52,193 nucleotides of DNA from Sanguibacter keddieii (GCF_001064145.1 NZ_JVOJ01000004.1:1-52193); one strand, 5' to 3'. Counted from the first letter of the stretch, positions 40,134 to 49,217 are shown. The notes: a model not told the origin generated them from the sequence alone. Program-made: numbers and translations.

Positions 40134-40496
40134 TTACAGGTCCGCGTTCCAGCGTTCATCGACGAGGCCGTGGGCCCCTTCAACATCGACGCCGAGGGAG
40201 CGGCAGGCGCGGATGAATGCGTCGGCCGCGGCGCGCGCGTCCTCCTGGCGGAGAGTATTCAGCGCAGTGTCGTCGGTGGCGACGTATCGTCCTGCCGTCC
40301 GCTTGGGGACGGTGAGCCCTTCGTCGTCGAGGGCGGCGAGGGCTCGCTGTACGGTGTTGGGGTTGGTGCCGGCCTCGATGGCGAGGTCGCGAACGGAGGG
40401 GATCTTTTGACCGGGCTTCCACGTGCCGTCGGTGATACGGGCGCGGAAGCTGTCGGCCAGCTGGATCCAGATGGGGCGGGTGTCATCGATGCGCAT
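40134..40496 (-). CDS. GntR-family regulator, YtrA subfamily
   Basis: 120 aa: an N-terminal winged helix (PIWIQLADSFRARI, KIPSVRDLAIEAGTNPNTVQ, RALAALDDEGL) plus the short C-terminal dimerisation helix pair that defines the YtrA subfamily. It is first in the operon with the ABC genes and has AGGAGGGA upstream. Two perfect inverted repeats lie 23-67 nt upstream of its start, consistent with autorepression. Confidence 0.88.
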   Translation of the reverse strand: MRIDDTRPIWIQLADSFRARITDGTWKPGQKIPSVRDLAIEAGTNPNTVQRALAALDDEGLTVPKRTAGRYVATDDTALNTLRQEDARAAADAFIRACRSLGVDVEGAHGLVDERWNADL

Positions 40497-40518
40497 CGAC
40501 GCGTCCCTCCTGTCTTGC

Positions 40519-40564
40519 TGTATTAATACACTAATACAATGACACAGATACCTAACTGTGTCAA
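40519..40564 (-). promoter_or_regulatory. YtrA-type operon promoter with two inverted repeats
   Basis: TGTATTAATACA (40519-40530) is a perfect 12-bp palindrome. TGACACAG (40540-40547) and CTGTGTCA (40556-40563) form a perfect 8-bp inverted repeat whose distal arm contains the -35 TTGACA (minus strand, 40564-40559). The spacing suggests the palindrome lies just after the -10. Further TAATACA half-sites occur at 40532 and near 40570. Confidence 0.6.
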
Positions 40565-40619
40565 CCCACTAATACAGTTGGCTCACAGACCAATACAAGC
40601 ACTAGCCCTCAAACAACAA

Positions 40620-40653
40620 GGGAGGCCCGGAACCGTGCGGTTCCGGGCCTCCC
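40620..40653 (-). terminator. intrinsic terminator of glgP
   Basis: A perfect 15-bp stem (GGGAGGCCCGGAACC with GGTTCCGGGCCTCCC) has a 4-nt loop and is followed on the minus strand by TTGTTGTTT. It is the strongest hairpin terminator in the window, 14 nt past the glgP stop. Confidence 0.88.
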
Positions 40654-40666
40654 CTACGCGATTGCG

Positions 40667-43033
40667 TCAGGCGATCGGCTCACCCTCGATGTGCCAGACC
40701 TCGCGAGCGTAGTCGGAGATCGTACGGTCCGAGGAGAAGCGGCCGGAGCGGGAGATGTTCGCCCACACGCGAGCGTTCCAGGCCTTCTGGTCGCGGTAAT
40801 CGGCGGCCATGCGGTCCTTGGTCTCGCGGTACGCGGCGAAATCGCCCAGGACGTAGTACACGTCGGCCGGGTCGTAGCCGCCCTCGAGGATCGAGTGGCG
40901 GATGTCGTGGAACCAGCCGGAGTTGGAGTCGTCGAGCGTGCCGTCGGTCAGGGCGTCGATGACGCGCTTGAGGCCGGGGACATTCTCGTAGTGCCAACGA
41001 GGATCGTAGTGGCGACGCAGCTCGGGCAGCTCATCGTCGGTCGCACCGAAGATGTAGGCGTTGTCCGCGCCCACGGCCTCGAGAATCTCAACGTTCGCAC
41101 CGTCGAGAGTACCCAGGGTGAGGGCGCCGTTCATCATGAACTTCATGTTGGACGTGCCCGAGGCCTCCTTACCGGCCATCGAGATCTGCTCGGAGACGTC
41201 GGCGGCAGGAATGATGTGCTCGGCGGGCGAGACGTTGTAGTTGTGGACGAAGACGACCTTGATACGGCCGTTGATGTCCTCGTCGTTGTTCACCAGCTCC
41301 GCGATGGCGTTGATGAGCTTGATGATGGCCTTGGCGCGGATGTAGCCGGGGGCAGCCTTCGCACCGAAGATGAACACGCGGTTGGGGGTGTCCAGCGTCG
41401 GGTCGTCCTTCATGCGGAAGTACAGGTCCAGGACGTAGAAGGCGTTGAGCAGCTGACGCTTGTACTCGTGCAGACGCTTGATCTGAACGTCGAAGATCGA
41501 GTCGGGATCGATCTCGACACCCTCACGACCCTTGATCCACGCGGCGAAGTCAACCTTGTTGGCGTGCTTGATCTCAGCCAGGCGCTCGAGCACCTCGTCG
41601 GTTCCGGCCTCGGTGAACTTGGACAGCTCGGTAAGGTCGCGGACCCACGCGTCGGAACCGGTGACCTCGTCGAGGAGGGCGGCCAGGCGGGGATTGCACT
41701 GCTTGAGCCAGCGGCGCGGGGTCACGCCGTTGGTCTTGTTATTGAAGCGCTCAGGCCAGATGGCGTACCACTCCTTGAGGGTGTCGCGCTTGATGATCTC
41801 CGTATGGAGGGCGGCGACGCCATTGATGGAGTAGGACGCGTAGCAGGCGATCCAGGCCATGCGCACGGTGTTGCCCGAGACGGGGGCCATATAGTCGATG
41901 GTGCCCTGGTCGAGGCCACGCTCGGCCATGTCAACGCGGAAGCGACGATCGATCTCGCGGACGATCTCGGCAATGCGCGGGAACAGACGGTCGAAGATGT
42001 GGATATCCCAGGTCTCCAGGGCTTCGGCCAGAACCGTGTGGTTGGTGTACGCGAAGGTCTTGGAGACGACCTCCCAGGCATCTTCCCAGCCGAGGCCGTG
42101 CTCGTCCATGAGGATACGCATGAGCTCGGGGATGGCGAGGACCGGGTGGGTGTCGTTGAGCTGGACGGCGTTGTACTCGGCGAAGCCATTCAGGTCGGTG
42201 CCGTGGTGACGCACGTAGTTCTCGACGATCTCCTGCAGCGAGGCGGAGCAGAAGAAGTACTGCTGGCGCACGCGCAGGACCTTGCCCTCGAACGTGGTGT
42301 CGTTGGGGTACAGGACGCGGGAGATGTCCATGGTGCGCTCACGGTCGACGATGGCGTCGGTGAAGCGCTGGGAGTTGAAGGCGTCGTAGTCGAATTCCTC
42401 GATAGGCTCGGCTTTCCACAGGCGCAGGGTGCCCACGTTCTTGGTGCCGTAGCCGGTGATCGCAATGTCGTAGGGGACGGCGCGCACGGTCAGGTCGGCG
42501 TAGGAGACGATGCGGGAGCGCTCTTCACGGCGGGTGACGAAGGGGTAACCCTCTTCCATCCACGGGTCCGGGTGCTCGGTCTGGAAGCCGTTGTCGAAGA
42601 GCTGCTTGAACAGGCCGTAGCGGTACAGGATGCCGTAGCCGCGCACGGGCAGGTCCAGGGTGGCACAGGAGTCCAGGAAGCAGGCGGCGAGGCGGCCGAG
42701 GCCACCGTTACCGAGGGAGGCATCCGGCTCCTCTTCGAGGACCTGGCCAAGGTCGAGGCCGTAGGCGGCGAGGGCTTCGCGAGCCTTCTCGACGAGGCCA
42801 AGGTTCGACAGGTTGTTGAGCAGGGCTCGACCCATGAGGAACTCGGCGGAGAAGTAGTGTTCCTGACGGCCCTTGGCGTAACGCTCCGTGGTGGCCGCCC
42901 AGTTATCGGCGATCTGATCAACGATGGCAGCGGACAGACCCTGCCACACCTCCATCAGGGTCGAGTCTTCAACGGGGCGCCCGGAGGTCGCACGCACGTG
43001 CGAGGGCAGCGACTGCGTCAGATCCAGCGTCAT
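40667..43033 (-). CDS. glgP: glycogen/maltodextrin phosphorylase
   Basis: 788 aa, close to the family length. The enzyme releases glucose-1-phosphate from alpha-1,4-glucans. Motifs: EPDASLGNGGLGRLAACFLDS (split EPDASLGNGGLG, RLAACFLDS), YGILYRYGLF, NGVTPRRWLKQCNP, FDVQIKRLHEYKRQLLN and the pyridoxal-phosphate lysine in EASGTSNMKFMMNGAL, then TLDGANVEI. The start at 43033 has AAGGAAG upstream; the longer frame to 43069 lacks a site. It is a single-gene unit with its own terminator. Confidence 0.95.
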   Translation of the reverse strand: MTLDLTQSLPSHVRATSGRPVEDSTLMEVWQGLSAAIVDQIADNWAATTERYAKGRQEHYFSAEFLMGRALLNNLSNLGLVEKAREALAAYGLDLGQVLEEEPDASLGNGGLGRLAACFLDSCATLDLPVRGYGILYRYGLFKQLFDNGFQTEHPDPWMEEGYPFVTRREERSRIVSYADLTVRAVPYDIAITGYGTKNVGTLRLWKAEPIEEFDYDAFNSQRFTDAIVDRERTMDISRVLYPNDTTFEGKVLRVRQQYFFCSASLQEIVENYVRHHGTDLNGFAEYNAVQLNDTHPVLAIPELMRILMDEHGLGWEDAWEVVSKTFAYTNHTVLAEALETWDIHIFDRLFPRIAEIVREIDRRFRVDMAERGLDQGTIDYMAPVSGNTVRMAWIACYASYSINGVAALHTEIIKRDTLKEWYAIWPERFNNKTNGVTPRRWLKQCNPRLAALLDEVTGSDAWVRDLTELSKFTEAGTDEVLERLAEIKHANKVDFAAWIKGREGVEIDPDSIFDVQIKRLHEYKRQLLNAFYVLDLYFRMKDDPTLDTPNRVFIFGAKAAPGYIRAKAIIKLINAIAELVNNDEDINGRIKVVFVHNYNVSPAEHIIPAADVSEQISMAGKEASGTSNMKFMMNGALTLGTLDGANVEILEAVGADNAYIFGATDDELPELRRHYDPRWHYENVPGLKRVIDALTDGTLDDSNSGWFHDIRHSILEGGYDPADVYYVLGDFAAYRETKDRMAADYRDQKAWNARVWANISRSGRFSSDRTISDYAREVWHIEGEPIA

Positions 43034-43424
43034 ATGACTTCCTTTTTTGTGTCTATGCCCTCCCGCCAAGCGGCGAGTCCCGGAGAGGGATCGGGCCTCA
43101 CCTTAGAGATTACCGATCCGAGCAGCTAATTCCCTGTTGTGACCACCCTCTGGGAGATTCACCACCCCCGCCCACGTGACCGACTACACCCCCAGGAATG
43201 ACCCCATGACTAAAGGCCCAGATTGGCGCACTTTTACAGAGGTCACGCGAACTCAACCTGCATGAAGACTGGAGAATTTCACGCACACAGACCGTCCACA
43301 AACGCGAGACGCGGTCAGCATTCATCGACTAAGGTTCTCATGTAACCAATGCTGACCGAGCTGACAACAGTCCGTTTACGGCCAGTATTCTTGAGACTGA
43401 ATCACCTTCAACACGAGGAACACG
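43034..43424. promoter_or_regulatory. 391-bp divergent intergenic region with a long inverted repeat
   Basis: It holds promoters for glgP (minus) and the surface protein (plus). GGTCAGCATT (43313-43322) and AATGCTGACC (43348-43357) form a perfect 10-bp inverted repeat enclosing GGTT-ctcatgt-AACC. TGACAA, 18 nt, TATTCT just downstream is a plausible promoter for the plus-strand gene. A 71-codon minus-strand frame at 43110-43325 is not supported as a gene. Confidence 0.5.
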
Positions 43425-44921
43425 ATGAAACTGACGCATAGGTTGACCATCGCGACGGCTCTGAGCGCCACGCTCGCCACCGCCCTGATCGCGGGCCCCG
43501 CCATGGCCTCGCCCTCCGACGAGAATCAGCCCACGGGCCCCGGCACCGCCAACGGCGACAAGTCCACCTCGTGCCGCGCCGACTGGACCGCCGCGGCGAT
43601 CCTCGACACGGACATCCTGGCTCATCACCCCGAGCTGGTGAACCCCGCCGACATCACTCGTAACGCCGACGGCACCGTCAACAAGATCGCCACCGGCTCG
43701 AACAACGGCTACACCTCGAAGATCTCGACGAACTTCAACACCGAGACCTACAAGGCTCCGGGCATGTTCGAGGCCAACCACTGGATCGCCGGTTCCATGC
43801 AGAACTGGCGCTTCCCCGTGGCCACGAAGAACAAGCTGGCCGCCGGCACGACGATCACCGTCGACCTGCCCGACGACATGACCAACACGTCCTTCATCGG
43901 CAAGCTCGAGACCCGCGCGGGCCTCAACGCCTTCATGCAGTCGTGGGGACCTCGCGAAGCCGAATACACGTGGAACGACGGCGACTTCACGGCCACCAAG
44001 ACAGATGACGCGAAGAACATCTGGACCATCACGCTGAACAAGGGCCTCGACGCCAACACCGGCACGGTCTTCCAGTTCACGGGCACCTTCCCCGAGGGCG
44101 CCGAGTCCTCGACCGCGTCCGCCAACCTGGTCGGCGCCCAATACCCGGCCGACGGCCAGGTGTGCGGCGACCTGCCCAAGCCCGCGACCCCCGAGCTCAC
44201 CAAGTGCCAGATCACGACCGTGGACCGCACCGTGTGGAGCCCCTACTCGCGCGACATCAACGAGCGTTCCAAGTACTCCGGCTCCTGGGGTTCTGAGGAG
44301 CCCAAGTGGGGCGAGGCCAACGCTGACGGCTGGTTCACTTCCCGCGGCGAGGCGAAGGTCGGCGATTCTCGCACCCTGCGTCTGTACGGCGCGACCCACA
44401 AGGACATCACCAACGCAACGCTGACGTTTCAGGCCGTCCAGGGCCTGAAGTTCGACGCCTCCACGATCAACACGATCTCCAACCCCGGCGCCGGCGCACT
44501 GAAGGATAACGGCTTCAAGAACACCGTCGAGGGCCTGGGCGAGATCAAGGTCAGCGAGGACGGCAAGACCATCACCGTCGCGATCGAGCACATGCCGGCC
44601 AACTCCGCCTTCTCCTTCAACATCAACGGCATCCTGACCGGCGAGACCCTCGAGGGCTCCCCGGTCCTGGCCCCGATCGTCCTGCACAACTGGCTGACCG
44701 GCACGGACAGCGAGTGCACGGTTCCCACCGAGGAGCCCACCATGCCGGCGCCGTCGGTTTCCCCGACGCCCGAGCCGACGACCCCCGCTCCCGCCCCGTC
44801 CGCGACCCCGAGCGGCAACCTTGCTCGCACGGGTGCTGACACCCCGATGCTGGCCGGTGCGGCCATCATGGCCGGACTGGCAGGCCTGGGAGCCCTGGCT
44901 CTGCGCCGTCGCCAGCGCTGA
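43425..44921 (+). CDS. wall-anchored surface protein with LARTG sorting signal
   Basis: 498 aa. Residues 1-28 are a signal peptide (MKLTHRLTIATALSATLATA then AMASP). A large Thr/Asn-rich beta-sheet region follows (about 30-430), with two Cys-containing segments (TSCRADW, CGDLPKPATPELTKCQ). Then comes a Pro/Thr-rich wall-spanning stretch (EEPTMPAPSVSPTPEPTTPA). The C-terminus has LARTG, a hydrophobic helix and RRRQR, the sortase signal with Ala in place of Pro. No adhesin domain was recognised. Confidence 0.82.
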   Translation: MKLTHRLTIATALSATLATALIAGPAMASPSDENQPTGPGTANGDKSTSCRADWTAAAILDTDILAHHPELVNPADITRNADGTVNKIATGSNNGYTSKISTNFNTETYKAPGMFEANHWIAGSMQNWRFPVATKNKLAAGTTITVDLPDDMTNTSFIGKLETRAGLNAFMQSWGPREAEYTWNDGDFTATKTDDAKNIWTITLNKGLDANTGTVFQFTGTFPEGAESSTASANLVGAQYPADGQVCGDLPKPATPELTKCQITTVDRTVWSPYSRDINERSKYSGSWGSEEPKWGEANADGWFTSRGEAKVGDSRTLRLYGATHKDITNATLTFQAVQGLKFDASTINTISNPGAGALKDNGFKNTVEGLGEIKVSEDGKTITVAIEHMPANSAFSFNINGILTGETLEGSPVLAPIVLHNWLTGTDSECTVPTEEPTMPAPSVSPTPEPTTPAPAPSATPSGNLARTGADTPMLAGAAIMAGLAGLGALALRRRQR

Positions 44922-44930
44922 CGGATTGTT

Positions 44931-44955
44931 CCCCGCAGGGCGCGTCCCTGCGGGG
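44931..44955 (+). terminator. terminator of the LARTG surface-protein gene
   Basis: A perfect 10-bp stem, CCCCGCAGGG with CCCTGCGGGG around a 5-nt loop, lies 9 nt after the stop. It lacks a T-tract, so efficiency is uncertain. Confidence 0.55.
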
Positions 44956-45188
44956 GGCACGCTCCGCAGGGACGCATAACAGGGAAGTGGCACCTCTCTT
45001 GATGAGTGGTGCCACTTCCCATCACCGGTTCATCATGAGGGCTCAATTCATGGTGACTTTCGGTAGTTCCATTGTGCATGTGATGCACGCATCATTTCAA
45101 GGCGAAACGATGATTTTTCGGTGCAAATTCGCGGTTTCCAACTGCACGTTCGTGCACAAATGAGGGACGATCAGCGCAAACTAGACAA

Positions 45189-45224
45189 AACGCGGGCCCG
45201 CTCGTATCCGAGCGGGCCCGCGTT
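45189..45224 (-). terminator. intrinsic terminator of the LANTG protein gene
   Basis: A perfect 16-bp stem (AACGCGGGCCCGCTCG with CGAGCGGGCCCGCGTT) has a 4-nt loop and is followed on the minus strand by TTGTC. It lies 20 nt after the stop. Confidence 0.85.
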
Positions 45225-45244
45225 GTTTGTCAGGCGAAGATGCC

Positions 45245-45829
45245 TCAGTGGCGCTTGCGAGCGACCACCAGGGTCACGCCACCGGCCAGCGCGATAACGC
45301 CAGCGCCAGCGGCGATCGAGGCGACGGAGCCGGTGTTGGCCAGCGTCGGGTTCGAGGCGGCGGGGGTGCCGGCCGGAGCGTTCATGTTGCGGATGCCTCC
45401 GCGAGCGGAGACGGGGGCCGGGCCGTTGCCGGTGGAGATCTGGCCGCGGGTGGTCACGCCGGTGGTGCCAACGGGGCCGGAGGCAGCGCCGGCACCACCC
45501 TGATCGGCGGCGGGGACCGAAGAATCATCGGAATGGGCCGGCGTCTCAGAGGAGCCACCGTTGTTGTTGTCGTCAGCGCCGGTGTTGTCGTCCGAGCCCG
45601 TGTTGTCGCCGGCCGGGGTCGAGGGCTCGGGGGCCGGGGTCTCATCGGCGGGGGCACCGGTGGAGGGCGCGTCAGCGGCCGGGTTCGAGGGCTCGGCGGT
45701 GGGGGCCGCGGAGGGAGCCGGATTCGAGGGATCGGTGACGGGCTCGGCGGCGAAAGCAACACCTGCCGAAGCGGCGATCAGACCGAGCGCCGCGGTGGCG
45801 GCGAACAGAGACGAGGTCGTCTTCTTCAT
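45245..45829 (-). CDS. small low-complexity wall-anchored protein with LANTG signal
   Basis: 194 aa. Signal peptide at residues 1-27 (MKKTTSSLFAATAALGLIAA). The mature part is almost entirely Pro/Ala/Ser/Thr/Asp/Asn-rich with no globular domain (residues 28-155). The end is PTLANTG, a hydrophobic stretch of about 20 residues and ARKRH, a variant sortase signal. AGGAGA lies upstream of the ATG. It is probably a wall spacer or stalk protein. The two sortase-type genes here face each other but are unrelated outside their ends. Confidence 0.8.
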   Translation of the reverse strand: MKKTTSSLFAATAALGLIAASAGVAFAAEPVTDPSNPAPSAAPTAEPSNPAADAPSTGAPADETPAPEPSTPAGDNTGSDDNTGADDNNNGGSSETPAHSDDSSVPAADQGGAGAASGPVGTTGVTTRGQISTGNGPAPVSARGGIRNMNAPAGTPAASNPTLANTGSVASIAAGAGVIALAGGVTLVVARKRH

Positions 45830-45944
45830 TGTTTCTCCTGGAACAATTGTGGTGAGGGATGAATGCGTGACCCTGACCAGTGCAGGCCGTGTCGCGTCAC
45901 GGCGTTCTTCACCACCCTACAACACTTCCTGACCATTACGCACA

Positions 45945-45958
45945 GATTTTCGAAAATC
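45945..45958. promoter_or_regulatory. 14-bp perfect palindrome
   Basis: GATTTTCGAAAATC is self-complementary and lies about 115 nt upstream of the LANTG protein start and 73 nt past the MarC stop. It could be an operator for the former gene. It does not match the actinobacterial LexA box. Confidence 0.35.
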
Positions 45959-46030
45959 ACACGCCGGCGAGTCGCGCTGCACTATGTCTCGGGGCGCCGA
46001 TTAACCCCACCACGGCGGAAAACTAGCAGG

Positions 46031-46660
46031 TCAGGACAGCTTGGCGGTCGCGATGAACTGGAAGATTCCCTCCATGATGAGCTGCGTCGCAATGGCGGCC
46101 AGCAGCAGGCCGGAGATCTTTGTCAGCAGCATGATGCCGCCGGGCCCCAGGAGTCGGGACAGCATCAGTGAGAAACGCATCGTCAGCCACATGACAATGT
46201 GCGCGAGAACGACGGCGGCGATGACCGCGATCCAGGAACCCACGTTCGTGCCGGCCTGCCCGACGGCCACCATGACGGCGACGATCGAGCCGGGGCCTGC
46301 GAGCAGCGGCGTGCCCAGCGGGACGAGCGCGACGTTGACGCCCTCGTCCCCCGTATCTGGAGAGGACGAGTCCGTGCCCATGAGGAGCTCCATGGCGACC
46401 AGGAAAAGCAAGACGCCGCCGGAGAGCTGGAGGGCCTCCATCGAGATGTGAAGAAGGCGCAGGATCTGCCCACCCAGGATCGCGAAGGTCAGAATGACAC
46501 CGAAGGAGACGGAGGTTGCCTGGATGGCGGCGCGGCGCTGCTTGGGCTGGGAGTATCGGGCGGTGAGGCCCAGGAAGACGGGCACGGTCCCGATGGGGTC
46601 CATGATGACCGTCAGCGTCGCGAAAGCAGTCGCAAAGAGTGTGACGTCGAAGATGCTCAC
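46031..46660 (-). CDS. MarC family integral membrane protein
   Basis: 209 aa with six membrane segments. MarC family marks are the first-helix MDPIGTVPVFLGLT, GVLLFLVAMELLMG, VPLGTPLLAGPGSI and, near the end, GPGGIMLLTKISGLLLAAIA. Despite the name, the family's role is unproven; it was once linked to multiple antibiotic resistance. The start is a GTG overlapping the PHP stop (GTGA), so the two genes are coupled. Confidence 0.9.
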   Translation of the reverse strand: MSIFDVTLFATAFATLTVIMDPIGTVPVFLGLTARYSQPKQRRAAIQATSVSFGVILTFAILGGQILRLLHISMEALQLSGGVLLFLVAMELLMGTDSSSPDTGDEGVNVALVPLGTPLLAGPGSIVAVMVAVGQAGTNVGSWIAVIAAVVLAHIVMWLTMRFSLMLSRLLGPGGIMLLTKISGLLLAAIATQLIMEGIFQFIATAKLS

Positions 46661-47505
46661 GGCTCGACCATCTCGATAGCGCCCTGCGCGATGACCTCGG
46701 CGATCACCTGCGGATCCGTCGTGTTCTCACCGATGCGATTCGGCTTGCCCGTCCCGTGGTAGTCGGAGGAGCCGAACATCGCCAGGCCCATCTCGCGGGC
46801 CATGCGCTCGACATCGGCTCGATCCTCGGGAGCGTGGTCGCGGTGGTCGCGCTCGATGCCGAAGAGCCCGGCCGCCGCCATGTCGGCGATGACGGCCTCG
46901 GGCAGCAGGCGCTGGCGCTTGCGAGCGCGGGGGTGGGCCAGGACAGGCACTCCCCCGGCCTCGCGCACGCAGCGCACGGCATCGACCGGGTCGGGCGCCC
47001 AGTGGGGCACGTAGTAGGGGCCCGACGGGTGCAGGGCCTTGACGAAGGCGGCGCTGCGGTCGGGGAAGGCACCGGCGGCGACGAGCGCGTCGGCAATGTG
47101 CGGGCGCCCCACGGGGCCACCCTCGGGCGCGAAGGCGGCCACGTCCTCCCACGTAATCGGGTAGTCGGCCGACAGGTTCTCGACCATGCGCACGGCGCGC
47201 GTCTCACGGTCCTCGCGCGTGCGTCGGAAATTATCGACGAGGCCGGGGCTGGCCGGGTCGAAGAGGTAGGCCAGCAGGTGCACGGTGATCCCCGAGGCCG
47301 AGCACGACATCTCGGCACCCCGGATGAGGCTCACACCGGTGTCCGCGACGGCGGCCGAGGCCTCGTCCCAGCCGGTCGTCGTGTCGTGATCCGTCAGCGC
47401 GATGGCATCCAGCCCGGCCTGAGCGGCAATGGCCAGGAGCTGCGCGGGCGTATCGGTCCCGTCTGAATACGCGCTATGGGTGTGGGGGTCAATTCGCTTC
47501 ACCAT
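46657..47505 (-). CDS. PHP-domain phosphoesterase (RNase AM / nucleoside bisphosphatase type)
   Basis: 282 aa. Metal ligands are spread in the PHP pattern: DPHTHSAYSDGT at the N-terminus, LTDHDTTTGW near residue 38, GAEMSCSASG near 63, GRPHIADAL near 132, VLAHPRAR near 189 and GSSDYHGTGKPNRIG near 245. This single-domain form matches YciV/RNase AM proteins, which remove nucleotides from short RNAs or dephosphorylate 3',5'-bisphosphonucleotides. No ribosome-binding site precedes the ATG, and TAGTCT lies 5 nt upstream, suggesting a leaderless mRNA. Confidence 0.88.
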   Translation of the reverse strand: MVKRIDPHTHSAYSDGTDTPAQLLAIAAQAGLDAIALTDHDTTTGWDEASAAVADTGVSLIRGAEMSCSASGITVHLLAYLFDPASPGLVDNFRRTREDRETRAVRMVENLSADYPITWEDVAAFAPEGGPVGRPHIADALVAAGAFPDRSAAFVKALHPSGPYYVPHWAPDPVDAVRCVREAGGVPVLAHPRARKRQRLLPEAVIADMAAAGLFGIERDHRDHAPEDRADVERMAREMGLAMFGSSDYHGTGKPNRIGENTTDPQVIAEVIAQGAIEMVEP

Positions 47506-47743
47506 TTGAGACTACCCCATTAATCCGATCACACAACCGCGCGGGTGAACACCGCCCGCGAGCGCCACGCGCCTCACCAAAGTGCCCATATTTGCTTGAA
47601 TGTGACCTTGTTGTCTGCACGTTCTCCCGCCTCAACACCATCGTTTTTGACCAACCTCCCACCTGCGGCGGCGGGCTGCCCGCTGTAGGAAACTGGCATC
47701 ACACGGTCGTTTGGCCTCCCTCAACACCGATTGGAGTACATGC

Positions 47744-49204
47744 GTGTCTGACAAGGATCAGACCCAGATGTCCACCGCGACCGACGCGGGAGACGCCGGG
47801 TACAACAAGGCTCTGAAAAACCGACACATCCAGATGATCGCCATCGGCGGCTCGATTGGCACCGGCCTGTTCCTGGGTGCGGGCGGCCGTCTGGCCCAGG
47901 GCGGCCCCGCACTGGCCTTCGCCTACGCGGTGTGTGGCGTCTTCGCATTCCTGATGGTCCGCGCCCTCGGCGAGCTCGCGGTGCGCCGCCCCTCCTCGGG
48001 TGCGTTCGTGTCCTACGCCCGCGAGTTCCTGGGCGAAAAGGGCGCGTTCATCACCGGCTGGTTCTTCTTCCTGGACTGGGCGGTCACCGTCATGGCCGAC
48101 ATCACCGCCGTGGCGCTCTACATGCACTACTGGAACATGTTCAAGGTGGTCCCTCAGTGGGTTATCGCCCTCATCGCACTGGGCCTCGTGTTCGTCCTGA
48201 ACATGATGAGCGTCAAGGCCTTTGGCGAGGCGGAATTCTGGTTCGCGATGATTAAGGTCGCCACGATCCTTATCTTCATGGGCGTCGCGATCTGGGCGAT
48301 CCTCACGCAGTCCGCGGTCGGCGAGTACAGCGCGGGCATCCACAACATCTCCGAGTCCGGCGGTTGGTTCCCCGAGGGCCTGGCCCCCGTCTTTGCCCTG
48401 ACGCTGGGCGTCGTCTTCGCCTTCGGCGGCACCGAGATGGTGGGCGTCGCGGCGGGCGAGGCCAAGGACGCCGCGAAGATCCTGCCCAAGGCCATCAACT
48501 CGATGGTCATCCGCATTTTCTTCTTCTACGTCGGCTCCGTCGTCATCTTCGCCCTGGCGCTGCCCTACAACGCCTACTCGTCGAACGAGTCCCCGTTCAC
48601 GACGTTCTTCTCCGGCCTCGGCGTGCCCCACGCGGGCGACATCATGCAGGTCGTCGTCCTGACCGCCGCCCTGTCCTCGCTCAACGCGGGCCTGTACGCG
48701 ACCGGCCGCACCCTGCGTTCGATGGCGCTCGTGGGCGAAGGCCCGCGCTTCGCGTCGCGTCTGAACAAGAACCACGTGCCCTACGGCGGCATCATCATCA
48801 CCGCGTCGCTCGGTCTGCTGGGCGTCCTGCTCAACGCTTTCGTTCCGGAGAACGCTTTCAACATCGTCATGGACCTGGCGGGCATCGGCATCGCCGGCAC
48901 CTGGGCGATGATCCTCATCTCGCACCTGGCCTTCCTGCGCAAGGTCAAGCGCGGCGAGGAACAGCGCCCCGAGTTCCGCATGCCCGGCGCCCCCTACACC
49001 AACTACCTGGCGCTTCTGTTCTTCGGCGTCGTCGTGGCCTCGAACGTGACCTCCGAGTCTGGCCGTTGGACCCTCGCGCTCTTCGGCGTGGTCGTCGTCC
49101 TCATGGTCGCCGGCTGGTACTACGTGCGCGGGCGCGTCGGCAACCTGACCGACGAGGCTGCCGCCTCGCTGCAGGGCGAGGAAACCCTGGTGGCAGGCGA
49201 CTGA
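47744..49204 (+). CDS. ansP: amino acid permease, APC family, probable asparagine permease
   Basis: 486 aa from the GTG at 47744 (GGAG upstream). There are 12 membrane segments; the first carries QMIAIGGSIGTGLFLGAGG, the APC substrate-binding glycine loop. GGTEMVGVAAGEAKDA in TM6 and RPSSGAFVSYAREFLG are also typical of the amino-acid transporter branch. The asparaginase gene starts 13 nt downstream, so L-asparagine uptake is the most likely function. Confidence 0.85.
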   Translation: MSDKDQTQMSTATDAGDAGYNKALKNRHIQMIAIGGSIGTGLFLGAGGRLAQGGPALAFAYAVCGVFAFLMVRALGELAVRRPSSGAFVSYAREFLGEKGAFITGWFFFLDWAVTVMADITAVALYMHYWNMFKVVPQWVIALIALGLVFVLNMMSVKAFGEAEFWFAMIKVATILIFMGVAIWAILTQSAVGEYSAGIHNISESGGWFPEGLAPVFALTLGVVFAFGGTEMVGVAAGEAKDAAKILPKAINSMVIRIFFFYVGSVVIFALALPYNAYSSNESPFTTFFSGLGVPHAGDIMQVVVLTAALSSLNAGLYATGRTLRSMALVGEGPRFASRLNKNHVPYGGIIITASLGLLGVLLNAFVPENAFNIVMDLAGIGIAGTWAMILISHLAFLRKVKRGEEQRPEFRMPGAPYTNYLALLFFGVVVASNVTSESGRWTLALFGVVVVLMVAGWYYVRGRVGNLTDEAAASLQGEETLVAGD

Positions 49205-49217
49205 GAAAGGACGAACA

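Larger units (their letters stand above)
44922..45244. other. intergenic region between convergent surface-protein genes
   Basis: It contains terminators for both genes and a separate perfect 13-bp inverted repeat (44982-44994 with 45008-45020, GGGAAGTGGCACC). From 45060 to 45160 there are several TGCA-centred short repeats (TTGTGCA at 45072, TGCACAA at 45153) that could fold. No gene is seen. Confidence 0.6.

Noticed and set aside
43110-43325. 71-aa minus-strand gene between glgP and the surface protein
   Set aside because: No ribosome-binding site or similarity, and it crosses an inverted repeat in a divergent promoter region.
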